Of a stretch of 64,000 nt of DNA, positions 26,748 to 34,767 are shown one piece after another. This stretch comes from Affinirhizobium lemnae (GTDB taxonomy: Bacteria > Pseudomonadota > Alphaproteobacteria > Rhizobiales > Rhizobiaceae), in the NCBI RefSeq assembly GCF_022968395.1, contig NZ_JALJQZ010000019.1:20268-84267 (forward strand), written 5' to 3'. The notes under the pieces are model-generated. The model was not told the DNA's origin, did no database searches, and worked only from the letters and a program-made list of their open reading frames with translations. The translations under genes were made by a program, and so were the position numbers. Positions within the stretch are counted from its first letter, which is position 1. Every line of letters starts with the position of its first letter.

Positions 26748-28262
26748 CTACCCTGTGATGGTTCCAAACGTTGCGATGGTGTCGGTCTCTGACCTTTCAC
26801 TATCGGCGCGCTTCGCCTTGATGAATGCATCGCCGATGCCGATCAGGACCGGGTTGTGATAGCCGATTTCGCCCATGGCCTGTGGCATATCGGACAGCAT
26901 TCCCACCCAGCGCTGTTCGTCGTCACGCGCAATCGAACTGAGGATAACGGCTGGTGTCGACGGGCTCATGCCGAAGCCTGTCAGTTTATCCGTGATGGCT
27001 TTTGCTGTACGTCCGCCCATATAGAAAATCGTGGTCACGGACGGGTCCGCTAGCTTTGACCAGTCGAGATCTGTGGGCAACTCTCCTTTCCGCGAATGGC
27101 CGGTCACGAAACGCACAGACTGCGCATGATCGCGATGCGTAAGGGACACGCCGAGACGCGCCGCCATGGCCGTGGCGGAGGTGATGCCGGGAACGATCTC
27201 AACCGGAATGTTTTCCCGTTCCAGGCTTTCGATTTCTTCGCCCGCACGCCCGAAGATCATCGGGTCGCCGGATTTCAGGCGCACGACGCGCTTGCCGGAT
27301 TTGGCAAGGGCAACCATCGTGGCGTTGATGTCTTCCTGCTTGCAGCTTTCACGGCCACCGCGTTTGCCGACCAGCATGCGCTTTGCTTCGCGCCTTGCCA
27401 GTTCCAGCACATCAGATGACACGAGATCGTCGAACAGGATGACATCCGCCGATTGAAGTGCGCGCACCGCCTTTAATGTCAGAAGCTCCGCATCGCCAGG
27501 GCCTGCGCCAACCAAGGTCACCTTGCCAGTGCTCGTGTCCGTTTCGCTTGCACGTGCAATGGCCTCCGCTTCACGAACGAGCGTATCGCCTATATTTTCA
27601 GCAGGCTTTTCGCGGAACACGCGGTCTACGAAGCGTTCCCAGAAGGTGCGCCGCTCGGTTCCGGGGTTCAGCCGCTCGTTGACTGCGCCGCGAATGGACT
27701 GCGCGATTTCCGCCCAGCTTTTCAGCGTCGGCGGAAGCAGGGTCTCGATACGGCGACGGATCGCCTGACCCAGAATGGGCGCCGCACCATCGGTCGAAAT
27801 GCCGATGATGACCGGAGACCGGTTGACGATGGAGCCGAACTGGAACTCGCAGAAGGCAGGCTTATCGATAACGTTGACCGGAACACGCGCCGCTTTGGCC
27901 GCGCAGTAGAACGCCTTAGCTTCCTCATCCGTCTCGCAATCGCCAAGCGCGATCGCCGCTCCCTCGAATGAGGTGATCGACCATGGCCTGTCATGATGGA
28001 CAAGGCGAGGCTGCTCCAACGCTGCCTCATTGGTCAGCAACTGGCGAAACGTGTCTGAAAGCTCATCGGCCGGACAGTAGAGATCGACCCGCGCGCCACA
28101 GGCGACCAGAAGTTCGGCTTTCCAGGCCGCACCCTCGGAGCCACCCGCCAACACGACACGTCTGTCGTTCAGGTCCAGGAAGACCGGCAATTTTGCAAGC
28201 GGTTCCATCCGGGCAGGTGCTCCCCGGCGGCTATCGTTTTGCAAGGGATGCAGTGCGCTCAT
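26748..28262 (-). CDS. cysG: Siroheme synthase (CysG): uroporphyrinogen methyltransferase/dehydrogenase/chelatase
   Basis: A 504-residue fusion. The N-terminal Rossmann part (LPVFLDLNDRRVVLAGG) resembles precorrin-2 dehydrogenase/ferrochelatase. The C-terminal SUMT part has VTLVGAGPGDAELLTLKAVR, VGKRGG, RLKSGDPMIFGRAGEE and PGITSATAMAARLGVSLTHR. It makes siroheme for sulfite and nitrite reductases. ATG 28262 has AGGAG seven bases ahead. It converges with malQ; no cys genes are seen in the window. Confidence 0.93.
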   Translation of the reverse strand: MSALHPLQNDSRRGAPARMEPLAKLPVFLDLNDRRVVLAGGSEGAAWKAELLVACGARVDLYCPADELSDTFRQLLTNEAALEQPRLVHHDRPWSITSFEGAAIALGDCETDEEAKAFYCAAKAARVPVNVIDKPAFCEFQFGSIVNRSPVIIGISTDGAAPILGQAIRRRIETLLPPTLKSWAEIAQSIRGAVNERLNPGTERRTFWERFVDRVFREKPAENIGDTLVREAEAIARASETDTSTGKVTLVGAGPGDAELLTLKAVRALQSADVILFDDLVSSDVLELARREAKRMLVGKRGGRESCKQEDINATMVALAKSGKRVVRLKSGDPMIFGRAGEEIESLERENIPVEIVPGITSATAMAARLGVSLTHRDHAQSVRFVTGHSRKGELPTDLDWSKLADPSVTTIFYMGGRTAKAITDKLTGFGMSPSTPAVILSSIARDDEQRWVGMLSDMPQAMGEIGYHNPVLIGIGDAFIKAKRADSERSETDTIATFGTITG

Positions 28263-28619
28263 TTAAGGTCTCCTGCGGACATTTCTCTCGTTCCTCAGTT
28301 GGACGAGTGTCCCACACCTCTTTACATTCCCGAATTCCTGCCAGAAGAGGCTAAGTCCTGGCAAGGAATAATCCTGCAAAAAGCTTGCCAATCATGGAAA
28401 ACTGCACCGGTCACACCCCTGTGGCCCGCCAATTTCCTTCCTGTCCCGCAACCCGACCACTGCTATAAGGAAGCGTTTTGAGCCTACTGAGGTTGAGAAG
28501 CCGATTGCCTCTGACACCCTCACGGCTTTAGGAAGAATAGAAGTCTCTGTCACAAGAGGCTGGACAGTTTTAGCAATTCTCATTATCCGCTTAAACGATT
28601 AATCTATAACTGGTGCAAT
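28263..28619. promoter_or_regulatory. Divergent region between cysG and the LacI regulator
   Basis: 357 bases with no convincing gene. Promoters of cysG (minus) and the lacI-type gene (plus) must be here. At 28591-28602, TTAAACGATTAA is a near-palindrome with a central CG, as expected for a LacI-family operator, 18 bases before the regulator start. Confidence 0.5.
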
Positions 28620-29648
28620 ATGAAGCCCAAGCCCAAACTTACGCTGCTGGCTGAAACCTTTAACGTCTCTGTTGCGACAGTATCGAACGCGCTCTCCGGA
28701 AAGGGCAGGATTTCGCCGGATCTAGCACAGCGGATCCGCGACAAGGCTCGCGAAATCGGCTATGTGCCCAGCAGTGCCGGACGGGCGCTGAGAACAGGCC
28801 GCAGCGGCGTTCTTGGGCTCGTGCTACCGGATATTTCCAATCCGCTCTTTCCCCAGATCGCACAGGCAATCGAGCAGGCTGCATCGACCAGAGGCTATGG
28901 CGTCCTGATCGGCGATGCGCGTGGCAGTTCGGAGGGACAATCAGAGGCAATCAGTCGGCTCATGGAGCGGGGCGTGGATGGCATGCTGGTCATTCCACGC
29001 CGGGGCACCCGCGTCACCGATATCAGGCGGCCGCTCGCCATGATCGATTCTCCTTCCACACCGGGTAACACCGTCTCTGCGGATCATCGCGACGGTGGTG
29101 TAAAAATGGGCGCCTATCTCGCCGAGTTGGGGCATCGACATGTTTTGATCGTGGCGATGAGTTCCCGCTCGATCGTTCAGGCCGACCGAATCGAAGGGGT
29201 GAAGCAGGGATTGGGCGAGAGGGCGCGCGTCGAACTGATCTTCACGGACGATATTGCCGAACAGGATGGGTCAGTCGGTTCTCTCGGTCTTGCAGACTAC
29301 ATCGCACGGGGTGTCACGGCCGTTGCGACATTGTCCGATCTTACGGCGCTGAGAGCGCTTACCGAACTTCAGGGTGCGGGTTTCAGTGTGCCGGACCGTG
29401 TCAGCGTCACAGGCTTCGACGATCTGATTTGGTCTTCTGCCATAACGCCGGGGCTGACGACAATGCGGGCAGACATGGCCGAGATAGGGCGGCTTGCCGT
29501 CGAGGCACTGGTCAAGTCGATCGAACGCCCAGACCAGGCAGAGCGAACGGAGAGCGGAACCGTAAAGGCAAAAGTGGATCGCGTTCCAATGGCGCTGGTC
29601 ATTCGATCATCGTCCGGCGAAGCGAGATCTGCGGAGACGCAGCCATGA
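28620..29648 (+). CDS. LacI-family transcriptional regulator
   Basis: A 342-residue regulator with an N-terminal LacI HTH and hinge (TLLAETFNVSVATVSNALSGKGRISPDLAQRIRDKAREIGYVPS) and a periplasmic-binding-protein-like effector domain (GRSGVLGLVLPDISNPLFPQIAQA, VSVTGFDDLIWSSAITPGLTT). It is transcribed with the nucleoside hydrolase and adenine deaminase genes, so it probably responds to a nucleoside or purine; PurR-like sensing is an inference from context. A candidate operator just upstream suggests autoregulation. Confidence 0.85.
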   Translation: MKPKPKLTLLAETFNVSVATVSNALSGKGRISPDLAQRIRDKAREIGYVPSSAGRALRTGRSGVLGLVLPDISNPLFPQIAQAIEQAASTRGYGVLIGDARGSSEGQSEAISRLMERGVDGMLVIPRRGTRVTDIRRPLAMIDSPSTPGNTVSADHRDGGVKMGAYLAELGHRHVLIVAMSSRSIVQADRIEGVKQGLGERARVELIFTDDIAEQDGSVGSLGLADYIARGVTAVATLSDLTALRALTELQGAGFSVPDRVSVTGFDDLIWSSAITPGLTTMRADMAEIGRLAVEALVKSIERPDQAERTESGTVKAKVDRVPMALVIRSSSGEARSAETQP

Positions 29649-29905
29649 AAGATCTTCTCGGGCCGCGTCTGTGCCGTCGTATTTTAGCCTTGGTTGTGCT
29701 GTATCGCCGTAAAGTAGCATCTAGAAACCCCCGAAACACAACTGGCCAGGTTCGCGGCCTGTCCCGCATTGCCGGTCCTACTCCGGAAGCGGCGGAGTTC
29801 GTCCGGTCGTCGCGCGCGATGTACATGGCATCAGGTCTTTTCCGTGTCATCGTGCGCGGCCTTTTTGCGTCACGTTCACAACCAGCCATGCCGGGAGCGG
29901 CCTGA
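29645..29905 (+). CDS. Hypothetical 86-residue basic protein in the nucleoside operon
   Basis: An open frame starting ATG 29645, overlapping the lacI stop by four bases with GGAG eight bases ahead, and ending two bases before the nucleoside hydrolase gene. The product is Arg-rich (MKDLLGPRLCRRILALVVLY, FRVIVRGLFASRSQP) and matches nothing I know. Position and ribosome-binding site favour a real gene; the Arg-rich composition would also fit a chance frame. Confidence 0.35.
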   Translation: MKDLLGPRLCRRILALVVLYRRKVASRNPRNTTGQVRGLSRIAGPTPEAAEFVRSSRAMYMASGLFRVIVRGLFASRSQPAMPGAA

Positions 29906-30829
29906 ATGGGTGTGTGGATAGACACCGATATGGGTTTCGACGATATCGTTGCTTTGCTGGTCGTCTGTCACAGCACGGAGGCCATCGATGGCGTATCGCT
30001 GGTTTTCGGCAATGCACCGCTGGAGAATGTGGAAAAGAATGCTGCTGGCGCCGCTCATGTCTTTGACTGGCGCTTTCCCATTCATTGCGGTCGGGCACTG
30101 CCTGTTCTGAGCGTTCTTGAAACGGCGCAGAGTATTCTAGGAACCGCAGGAATGCCGTCAACGGGGCTGCATCTGCCGATGGGATTGACCCTTGCTGACA
30201 CGCCCTCCGCTTTCGATGCCTTATCCGGCTATCTTCAATCGGGCGAAAGCCGACGCATTCTTGCGCTTGGCCCACTGACTAATCTCGCTGCACTCGTTCT
30301 TGCCCGGCCCGGACTGGCGTGCCGCATTGAAGAGCTTGTCTGGATGGGTGGGGGACTGACAACCGGCAACCATACTGCTTCTGCAGAATTCAACGCGCTC
30401 GCCGATCCGGAAGCGCTGGCCATCCTGCTTGCCCAGAATGTACCGATCAGGATGGTTGATCTCGATCTTTGCCGCAAGGTGCTGGCCTGCCCGTCCGATA
30501 TTCTGCCCATCCGCCACGCGGGCGGCAAAAGTGCCAGGCTGCTTGCAGACCTTTTGGAAGGCTTTATCAACATTGCAATCAGTCGAGGGCGCAGCGCCAT
30601 GTCGCTCTACGATGCCGTTGCAGCCGTTGCCTTCACGCGGCCGGAGCTTGTGTCCTGGCGAGAGGCCCGGCTTGATGTCGAGCTTTCCGGCATCCACACC
30701 CGTGGCCGCACCGTGATCGAGACCCGCACCGGCCGGTCACCCTTCAATGCCTTTTTTGCGCAGGACATCAATGTCGATGCCGCGCGTAATCTCATTTTAC
30801 AAGTTCTGAAAGCCGAAGCCAGCCGATGA
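29906..30829 (+). CDS. Nucleoside hydrolase (IunH/RihA-type)
   Basis: A 307-residue protein with the calcium-binding DTDMGFDDIVALL motif (the usual Pro in DTDPG is Met here), GPLTNLAALV, WMGGG and EFNALADPEALAILL. It hydrolyses nucleosides to base and ribose; purine specificity is suggested by the adenine deaminase encoded directly downstream with an ATGA overlap. ATG 29906 has GGGAG ahead. Confidence 0.88.
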   Translation: MGVWIDTDMGFDDIVALLVVCHSTEAIDGVSLVFGNAPLENVEKNAAGAAHVFDWRFPIHCGRALPVLSVLETAQSILGTAGMPSTGLHLPMGLTLADTPSAFDALSGYLQSGESRRILALGPLTNLAALVLARPGLACRIEELVWMGGGLTTGNHTASAEFNALADPEALAILLAQNVPIRMVDLDLCRKVLACPSDILPIRHAGGKSARLLADLLEGFINIAISRGRSAMSLYDAVAAVAFTRPELVSWREARLDVELSGIHTRGRTVIETRTGRSPFNAFFAQDINVDAARNLILQVLKAEASR

Positions 30830-32616
30830 CCCGCTCGTTTGAACTGATGGATCTCAACCTGCCGGAACTGCGTCGCAGGGCGGTGCAGGCTGCGCGCGGA
30901 GAGGTGCCGTTCGATTATTTGCTGAAAGGCGGTACGGTTCTCGACGTGATCACAGGTGAGAGAAGGCGAGCGGATGTAGGGCTTGTCGGTCCTCTGATCG
31001 CAAGCGTCCATGAATCGGGTCGCTTCGAAAACGCTGCTTCCGTTGTCAATGCCACGGGAACCTTCATCGCTCCGGGCCTGATCGATACGCATATGCACAT
31101 CGAAAGCTCGATGGTGACACCGGCTACCTATGCCCAGGCCGTCGTGCCAAGGGGGGTGACCACAGTGGTCTGGGATCCTCATGAGTTCGGCAATGTTGTG
31201 GGGATGGCCGGTGTAAACTGGGCAGCAGATGCGGTGATCGATCTTCCGCTTCGTGTCATGCTGCTTGCACCATCGTCCGTACCATCCGCGCCGGGACTGG
31301 AACGGGCAGGCGCCGACTTTGACGCGACCGTGCTGGAGGATCTTCTCGCCCGGCAGGAAATCGCCGGTATCGCCGAAATGATGAACATGCGCGGCATCAT
31401 CGAAGGCGATGCCCGCATGGAGGGGATAATCCAAGCGGGGTTGGCAACGCGCAAGCTTGTGTGCGGCCATGCGCGCGGCCTGTCCGGACCAGATCTTCAG
31501 GCGTTTGTTACGGCAGGCGTCTCGTCTGACCACGAACTCGTTTCCGCCGATGACCTTCTGGAAAAACTTCGAGCTGGCCTGACGATCGAGCTTAGGGGAA
31601 GTCATGACCATCTGTTACCGGAATTCGTTGTCGCCCTCAATCAGCTGGGGCATTTGCCACAAACCGTAACGCTTTGTACGGACGACGTCTTTCCCGACGA
31701 TCTTTACCAGGACGGCGGACTGGACGACGTCGTGCGGCGGCTGGTCCGCTATGGTATGAGACCGGAATGGGCGCTGCAGGCGGCAACAATCAATGCTGCA
31801 CGCCGACTCGAAAGGCAGGATCTTGGCGTTATTGCACCGGGTCGCCGCGCCGATCTCGTGCTATTCGAAGATCTAGCAAGCTTCGAGGCGCGTCGGGTTT
31901 TCGTTTCCGGTCGCGAAGTTGCCGCCGGTGGTGCACTGCTTCGGCCTGCTCCAGAGACATCGAGCGATATTCTGCAAGGAACCGTTAGGCTCGGAGCGCT
32001 TTCGCCGACTGATTTCCGGGTCGCGGTCGATAGTGCCAATGTCCGGCAGGCGAAGATCGCCACGATAGATTGCCCACGCTTCACGCGATGGGGGCAAGCG
32101 ACCGCTGACGTGGTAGACGGCTTTATCATTCCCCCCGCAGGAACGACGCTCATCTCTGTCGTTCACCGTCACGGTTTTGCAGAACCAATCGTACGCACAG
32201 GCTTCCTTACCGGTTGGGGGGATTGGCGGGGCGCCTTTGCATCCACCGTCTCTCACGATAGTCACAATCTGACGGTTTTCGGGCGGGATCCTGTCGATAT
32301 GGCCCTTGCGGCCAATGCTGTCATCGATGCCGGTGGTGGTCTTGCAGTCGTTACAGGCGGCGCGGTGCAGGCGCTGCTTCCGCTTCCACTCGGTGGACTC
32401 GTGTCACCTATCCATCTCGGTGAAGTCGCATGCCAATTTACCGCAATTCGCCAAGCCATGGATAGGATTGTCGAATGGCAGCCGCCCTATCTGGTGTTCA
32501 AAGCCTGTTTTGGTGCAACGCTTGCATGCAACGCAGGTCCACACCAGACTGATCTCGGCATTGCGGACGCCGAAACCGGTCGCCTGCTACTGACCCCTGT
32601 TCTCCAGCTTTTTTAA
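30826..32616 (+). CDS. ade: Adenine deaminase
   Basis: A 596-residue metal-dependent adenine deaminase. Motifs are FIAPGLIDTHMHIESSMVTP, TTVVWDPHEFGNV, GHARGLSGPDLQAF, SSDHELVSADDLLEKLRAG, CTDDVFPDDL, and in the C-terminal domain TVSHDSHNLTVFG and PLGGLVSP. It converts adenine to hypoxanthine and ammonia, completing salvage from adenosine released by the hydrolase. Length and motifs match the bacterial AdeC family. Confidence 0.93.
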   Translation: MTRSFELMDLNLPELRRRAVQAARGEVPFDYLLKGGTVLDVITGERRRADVGLVGPLIASVHESGRFENAASVVNATGTFIAPGLIDTHMHIESSMVTPATYAQAVVPRGVTTVVWDPHEFGNVVGMAGVNWAADAVIDLPLRVMLLAPSSVPSAPGLERAGADFDATVLEDLLARQEIAGIAEMMNMRGIIEGDARMEGIIQAGLATRKLVCGHARGLSGPDLQAFVTAGVSSDHELVSADDLLEKLRAGLTIELRGSHDHLLPEFVVALNQLGHLPQTVTLCTDDVFPDDLYQDGGLDDVVRRLVRYGMRPEWALQAATINAARRLERQDLGVIAPGRRADLVLFEDLASFEARRVFVSGREVAAGGALLRPAPETSSDILQGTVRLGALSPTDFRVAVDSANVRQAKIATIDCPRFTRWGQATADVVDGFIIPPAGTTLISVVHRHGFAEPIVRTGFLTGWGDWRGAFASTVSHDSHNLTVFGRDPVDMALAANAVIDAGGGLAVVTGGAVQALLPLPLGGLVSPIHLGEVACQFTAIRQAMDRIVEWQPPYLVFKACFGATLACNAGPHQTDLGIADAETGRLLLTPVLQLF

Positions 32617-32634
32617 TTGGCAGATCTGGTCCAG

Positions 32635-32648
32635 TTGATTCTGCGCAA
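32635..32648 (+). promoter_or_regulatory. FixK/FNR-type box upstream of the unknown 122-aa gene
   Basis: TTGATTCTGCGCAA fits TTG(A/C)-N6-(T/G)CAA and lies about 100 bases before the start at 32745, in a gap with no other gene. Confidence 0.45.
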
Positions 32649-32744
32649 AGCATGTTGCGCGGGTCCGCGCTATTTCATGGATCAGCGTACAAGCATTTTC
32701 TGGTGTGCGGAGATGAAGGGGCATTGTCCCTTGGAGGATCGATC

Positions 32745-33113
32745 ATGAATCTCGCCTATCAAGTTGCCGACATGACGGTCCCGGAAATCGATCGCGCATT
32801 TCCACTTGCCACGGCTGCCGCGATTACGACAGACCTGGATCACTGGAGACGGTTCTGCGAAGCGATCATTAGTGGTCACGATCGGCCCGACCATACCGAA
32901 AGATTGATTGTTTGTGCCAATGGCAGGGGTAATCTCAAGGCCTTATGCGTGACCAGGGTGACGCAGACCGAGGAAGGACCGGTTTTGGACGTCCCGGTGC
33001 AGGTGATCGCGACCGTTGTCGACGAGGATGGCGTTCGTCGCGCAGTACACGATGGCCTTGTTGCGCTCGCCTACAAGACCGGCAGCGTTCTGCGGGAGAC
33101 CGCCGCTACCTGA
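32745..33113 (+). CDS. Hypothetical protein next to the oxygen-sensing cluster
   Basis: A 122-residue protein, start ATG 32745 fixed by TTGGAGGA ahead. It reads as a compact alpha/beta domain (ERLIVCANGRGNLKALCVTRV, VLDVPVQVIATVVDEDGVRRAVHDGLVALAY) with no membrane segment or metal motif. I do not recognise the family. It converges with the FxkR-like gene 13 bases away, and a FixK-type site lies upstream, so an oxygen-limited expression pattern is plausible. Confidence 0.6.
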   Translation: MNLAYQVADMTVPEIDRAFPLATAAAITTDLDHWRRFCEAIISGHDRPDHTERLIVCANGRGNLKALCVTRVTQTEEGPVLDVPVQVIATVVDEDGVRRAVHDGLVALAYKTGSVLRETAAT

Positions 33114-33126
33114 CCATCCACATATT

Positions 33127-33861
33127 TCAGCCGTTGTTTTCTCCGGTGAAAATATAGCCGACCCCGCGAACGGACCGAATGAATGTGGGTTGAGCCGGAT
33201 TTGGCTCGATCTTTTTGCGCAGCCGGGCAATCTGGGCATCGATGGCCCGGTCATAGGCGTCGAATTGCCGACCCCGGGTCTGGTCCATCAGCATTTCACG
33301 CGTCAGCACGCGGCCTGCATTGCGGATCATGACCGTCAGCATATCAAACTCACCGGTCGTCAGTTCGATTTCCTGCTGGTCAGGATTGAGAAGGCGGCGA
33401 CGATGGATTTCCAGCCGCCATCCGTCGAATTCCAGTGTCTGGCCGGGGTCCACGTTGCTGGGCACCGTTTCCACCGGCTTGCGCCTTCTCAAGATGCTGC
33501 GCACGCGGGCTAGCACTTCGCGAAGGTGGAAAGGTTTTGGAATGTAGTCGTCCGCGCCAACTTCAAGCCCGATGATCCGGTCCAGCACGTCATCTCGGCC
33601 CGTCAGCATGACGATCGGCACATCGGAGCTTGCCCTGACTTCCCGCGCCAGAGCCAGGCCATCCTCGCTTTGCGGTAGCACCAGATCGAGAAGAATGAGA
33701 TCAATGGTGTGATTGGCAAGTGCCTTGCGCATGCCATTGCCATCCGCGGCGCCATGCACGACGAAGCCTTCGTCTTCGAAGTAGCGTGTTACCATCTGAC
33801 GGATACGCGGATCGTCATCCACGATGAGAATCCGTTCCGCACGCTTCTCCATCATCGCCAT
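33127..33861 (-). CDS. fxkR: OmpR/PhoB-family response regulator, FxkR-like
   Basis: A 244-residue regulator. The receiver has ILIVDDDPRIR, LILLDLVLP with the phospho-Asp, VIVMLTGRDD-type Thr region and YIPKPFHLREV with the conserved Lys. The C-terminal winged helix contains LTTGEFDMLTVMIRNAGRVLTREMLMD and IDAQIARLRKKIE, VRGVGYIF. It is divergent from a FixK-class gene, and the gap holds GTTACA-N4-GTTACA, the K-box described for FxkR of Rhizobium etli. Together with the FixL-like hybrid kinase this supports FxkR; by sequence alone it could be named TorR-like. Confidence 0.75.
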   Translation of the reverse strand: MAMMEKRAERILIVDDDPRIRQMVTRYFEDEGFVVHGAADGNGMRKALANHTIDLILLDLVLPQSEDGLALAREVRASSDVPIVMLTGRDDVLDRIIGLEVGADDYIPKPFHLREVLARVRSILRRRKPVETVPSNVDPGQTLEFDGWRLEIHRRRLLNPDQQEIELTTGEFDMLTVMIRNAGRVLTREMLMDQTRGRQFDAYDRAIDAQIARLRKKIEPNPAQPTFIRSVRGVGYIFTGENNG

Positions 33862-33889
33862 CCCGCTGACCTGACTGGTATTTTATGAT

Positions 33890-33905
33890 GTTACAAACTG
33901 TTACA
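33890..33905 (+). promoter_or_regulatory. K-box direct repeat (FxkR-type operator)
   Basis: GTTACA (33890-33895), four bases, GTTACA (33900-33905). An inverted copy GTAACA follows at 33920-33925. It lies 85 bases before the FixK-class start and 29 bases before the regulator's own start, so it could serve both. Confidence 0.75.
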
Positions 33906-33989
33906 CGATTTCACCAACCGTAACATGACAGGCATCCTTCTGTCACCGCCGCCCGACATATTGAGGCCATCAAGACAGAGGGATAGATC

Positions 33990-34742
33990 ATGTTTTCGAC
34001 AGCTTCCAACCCAAAGGTAGCAATTGCGGCAATGGCGGCCATGAAGCCGCAATTGGCAACGATGGATGAGCTGTTTTCTACTTCCCCGCGCGAGACGCTG
34101 GAGATGGGCGAAGGCCTTTTCTGGGAAGGGGACCGCGCACAGCATATTTTCGAGATCACGGAAGGCGTATTGCGCATCTTCAAGATCATTGCCGACGGGC
34201 GTCGCGTCATTACCGGCTTCCTGTACGCCGGCGATATGGTGGGTCTTTCGCTCAAGAATGTTTACCTCTACAGTGCGGAAGCGGTTACGCCCGTCAAGGT
34301 TCGTCGCCTGACACGAAAGGCGTTTCAGGATGCGATCGAGAACTCGCCGGAGCTTCGTCCGCAGCTTTTCTCGCTGATGTGCGACGAGATGGCGGCAGCA
34401 CAGGACCAGATGGTGCTCCTCTCGCGAAAGAGTGCCGAGGAGCGTCTTTGCAGCTTCCTGATGATGCTCGGTCAGCGCCAATCCGGACAGACACAGATGC
34501 CAAAGACCATTCAACTGGCCATGAGCCGCCAGGACATGGCCGATTATCTCGGGCTGACGATTGAAACGGTGTCTCGTACTGTTACCAAACTTATCCAACG
34601 CGGCATCATCACGCCGAACGGTCGTCATGCCTTCGACCTGACCAAGCCTGGAAAACTGCTTGCGCTGTGTGGCGATGGCGATAGTTATGAGGATGTTGGA
34701 GATCCTGCCGTGAAAACCCGGCAGGCGGTATGGCCTCACTGA
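33990..34742 (+). CDS. fixK: CRP/FNR-family regulator, FixK class
   Basis: A 250-residue regulator. The cNMP-like beta-roll has EGLFWEGDRAQHIFEITEGVLRIFK and GFLYAGDMVGL; the C-terminal HTH is MSRQDMADYLGLTIETVSRTVTKL. The ETVSR recognition helix matches proteins binding TTGA half-sites. There is no N-terminal Cys cluster for an iron-sulfur center, so it is not an FNR/FnrN oxygen sensor itself and fits FixK, whose expression is controlled by a separate sensor. A K-box lies upstream and the FixL-like kinase gene follows 25 bases downstream. Confidence 0.82.
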   Translation: MFSTASNPKVAIAAMAAMKPQLATMDELFSTSPRETLEMGEGLFWEGDRAQHIFEITEGVLRIFKIIADGRRVITGFLYAGDMVGLSLKNVYLYSAEAVTPVKVRRLTRKAFQDAIENSPELRPQLFSLMCDEMAAAQDQMVLLSRKSAEERLCSFLMMLGQRQSGQTQMPKTIQLAMSRQDMADYLGLTIETVSRTVTKLIQRGIITPNGRHAFDLTKPGKLLALCGDGDSYEDVGDPAVKTRQAVWPH

Positions 34743-34767
34743 TTGGACGAAAGGTTGACAGGCAAGC

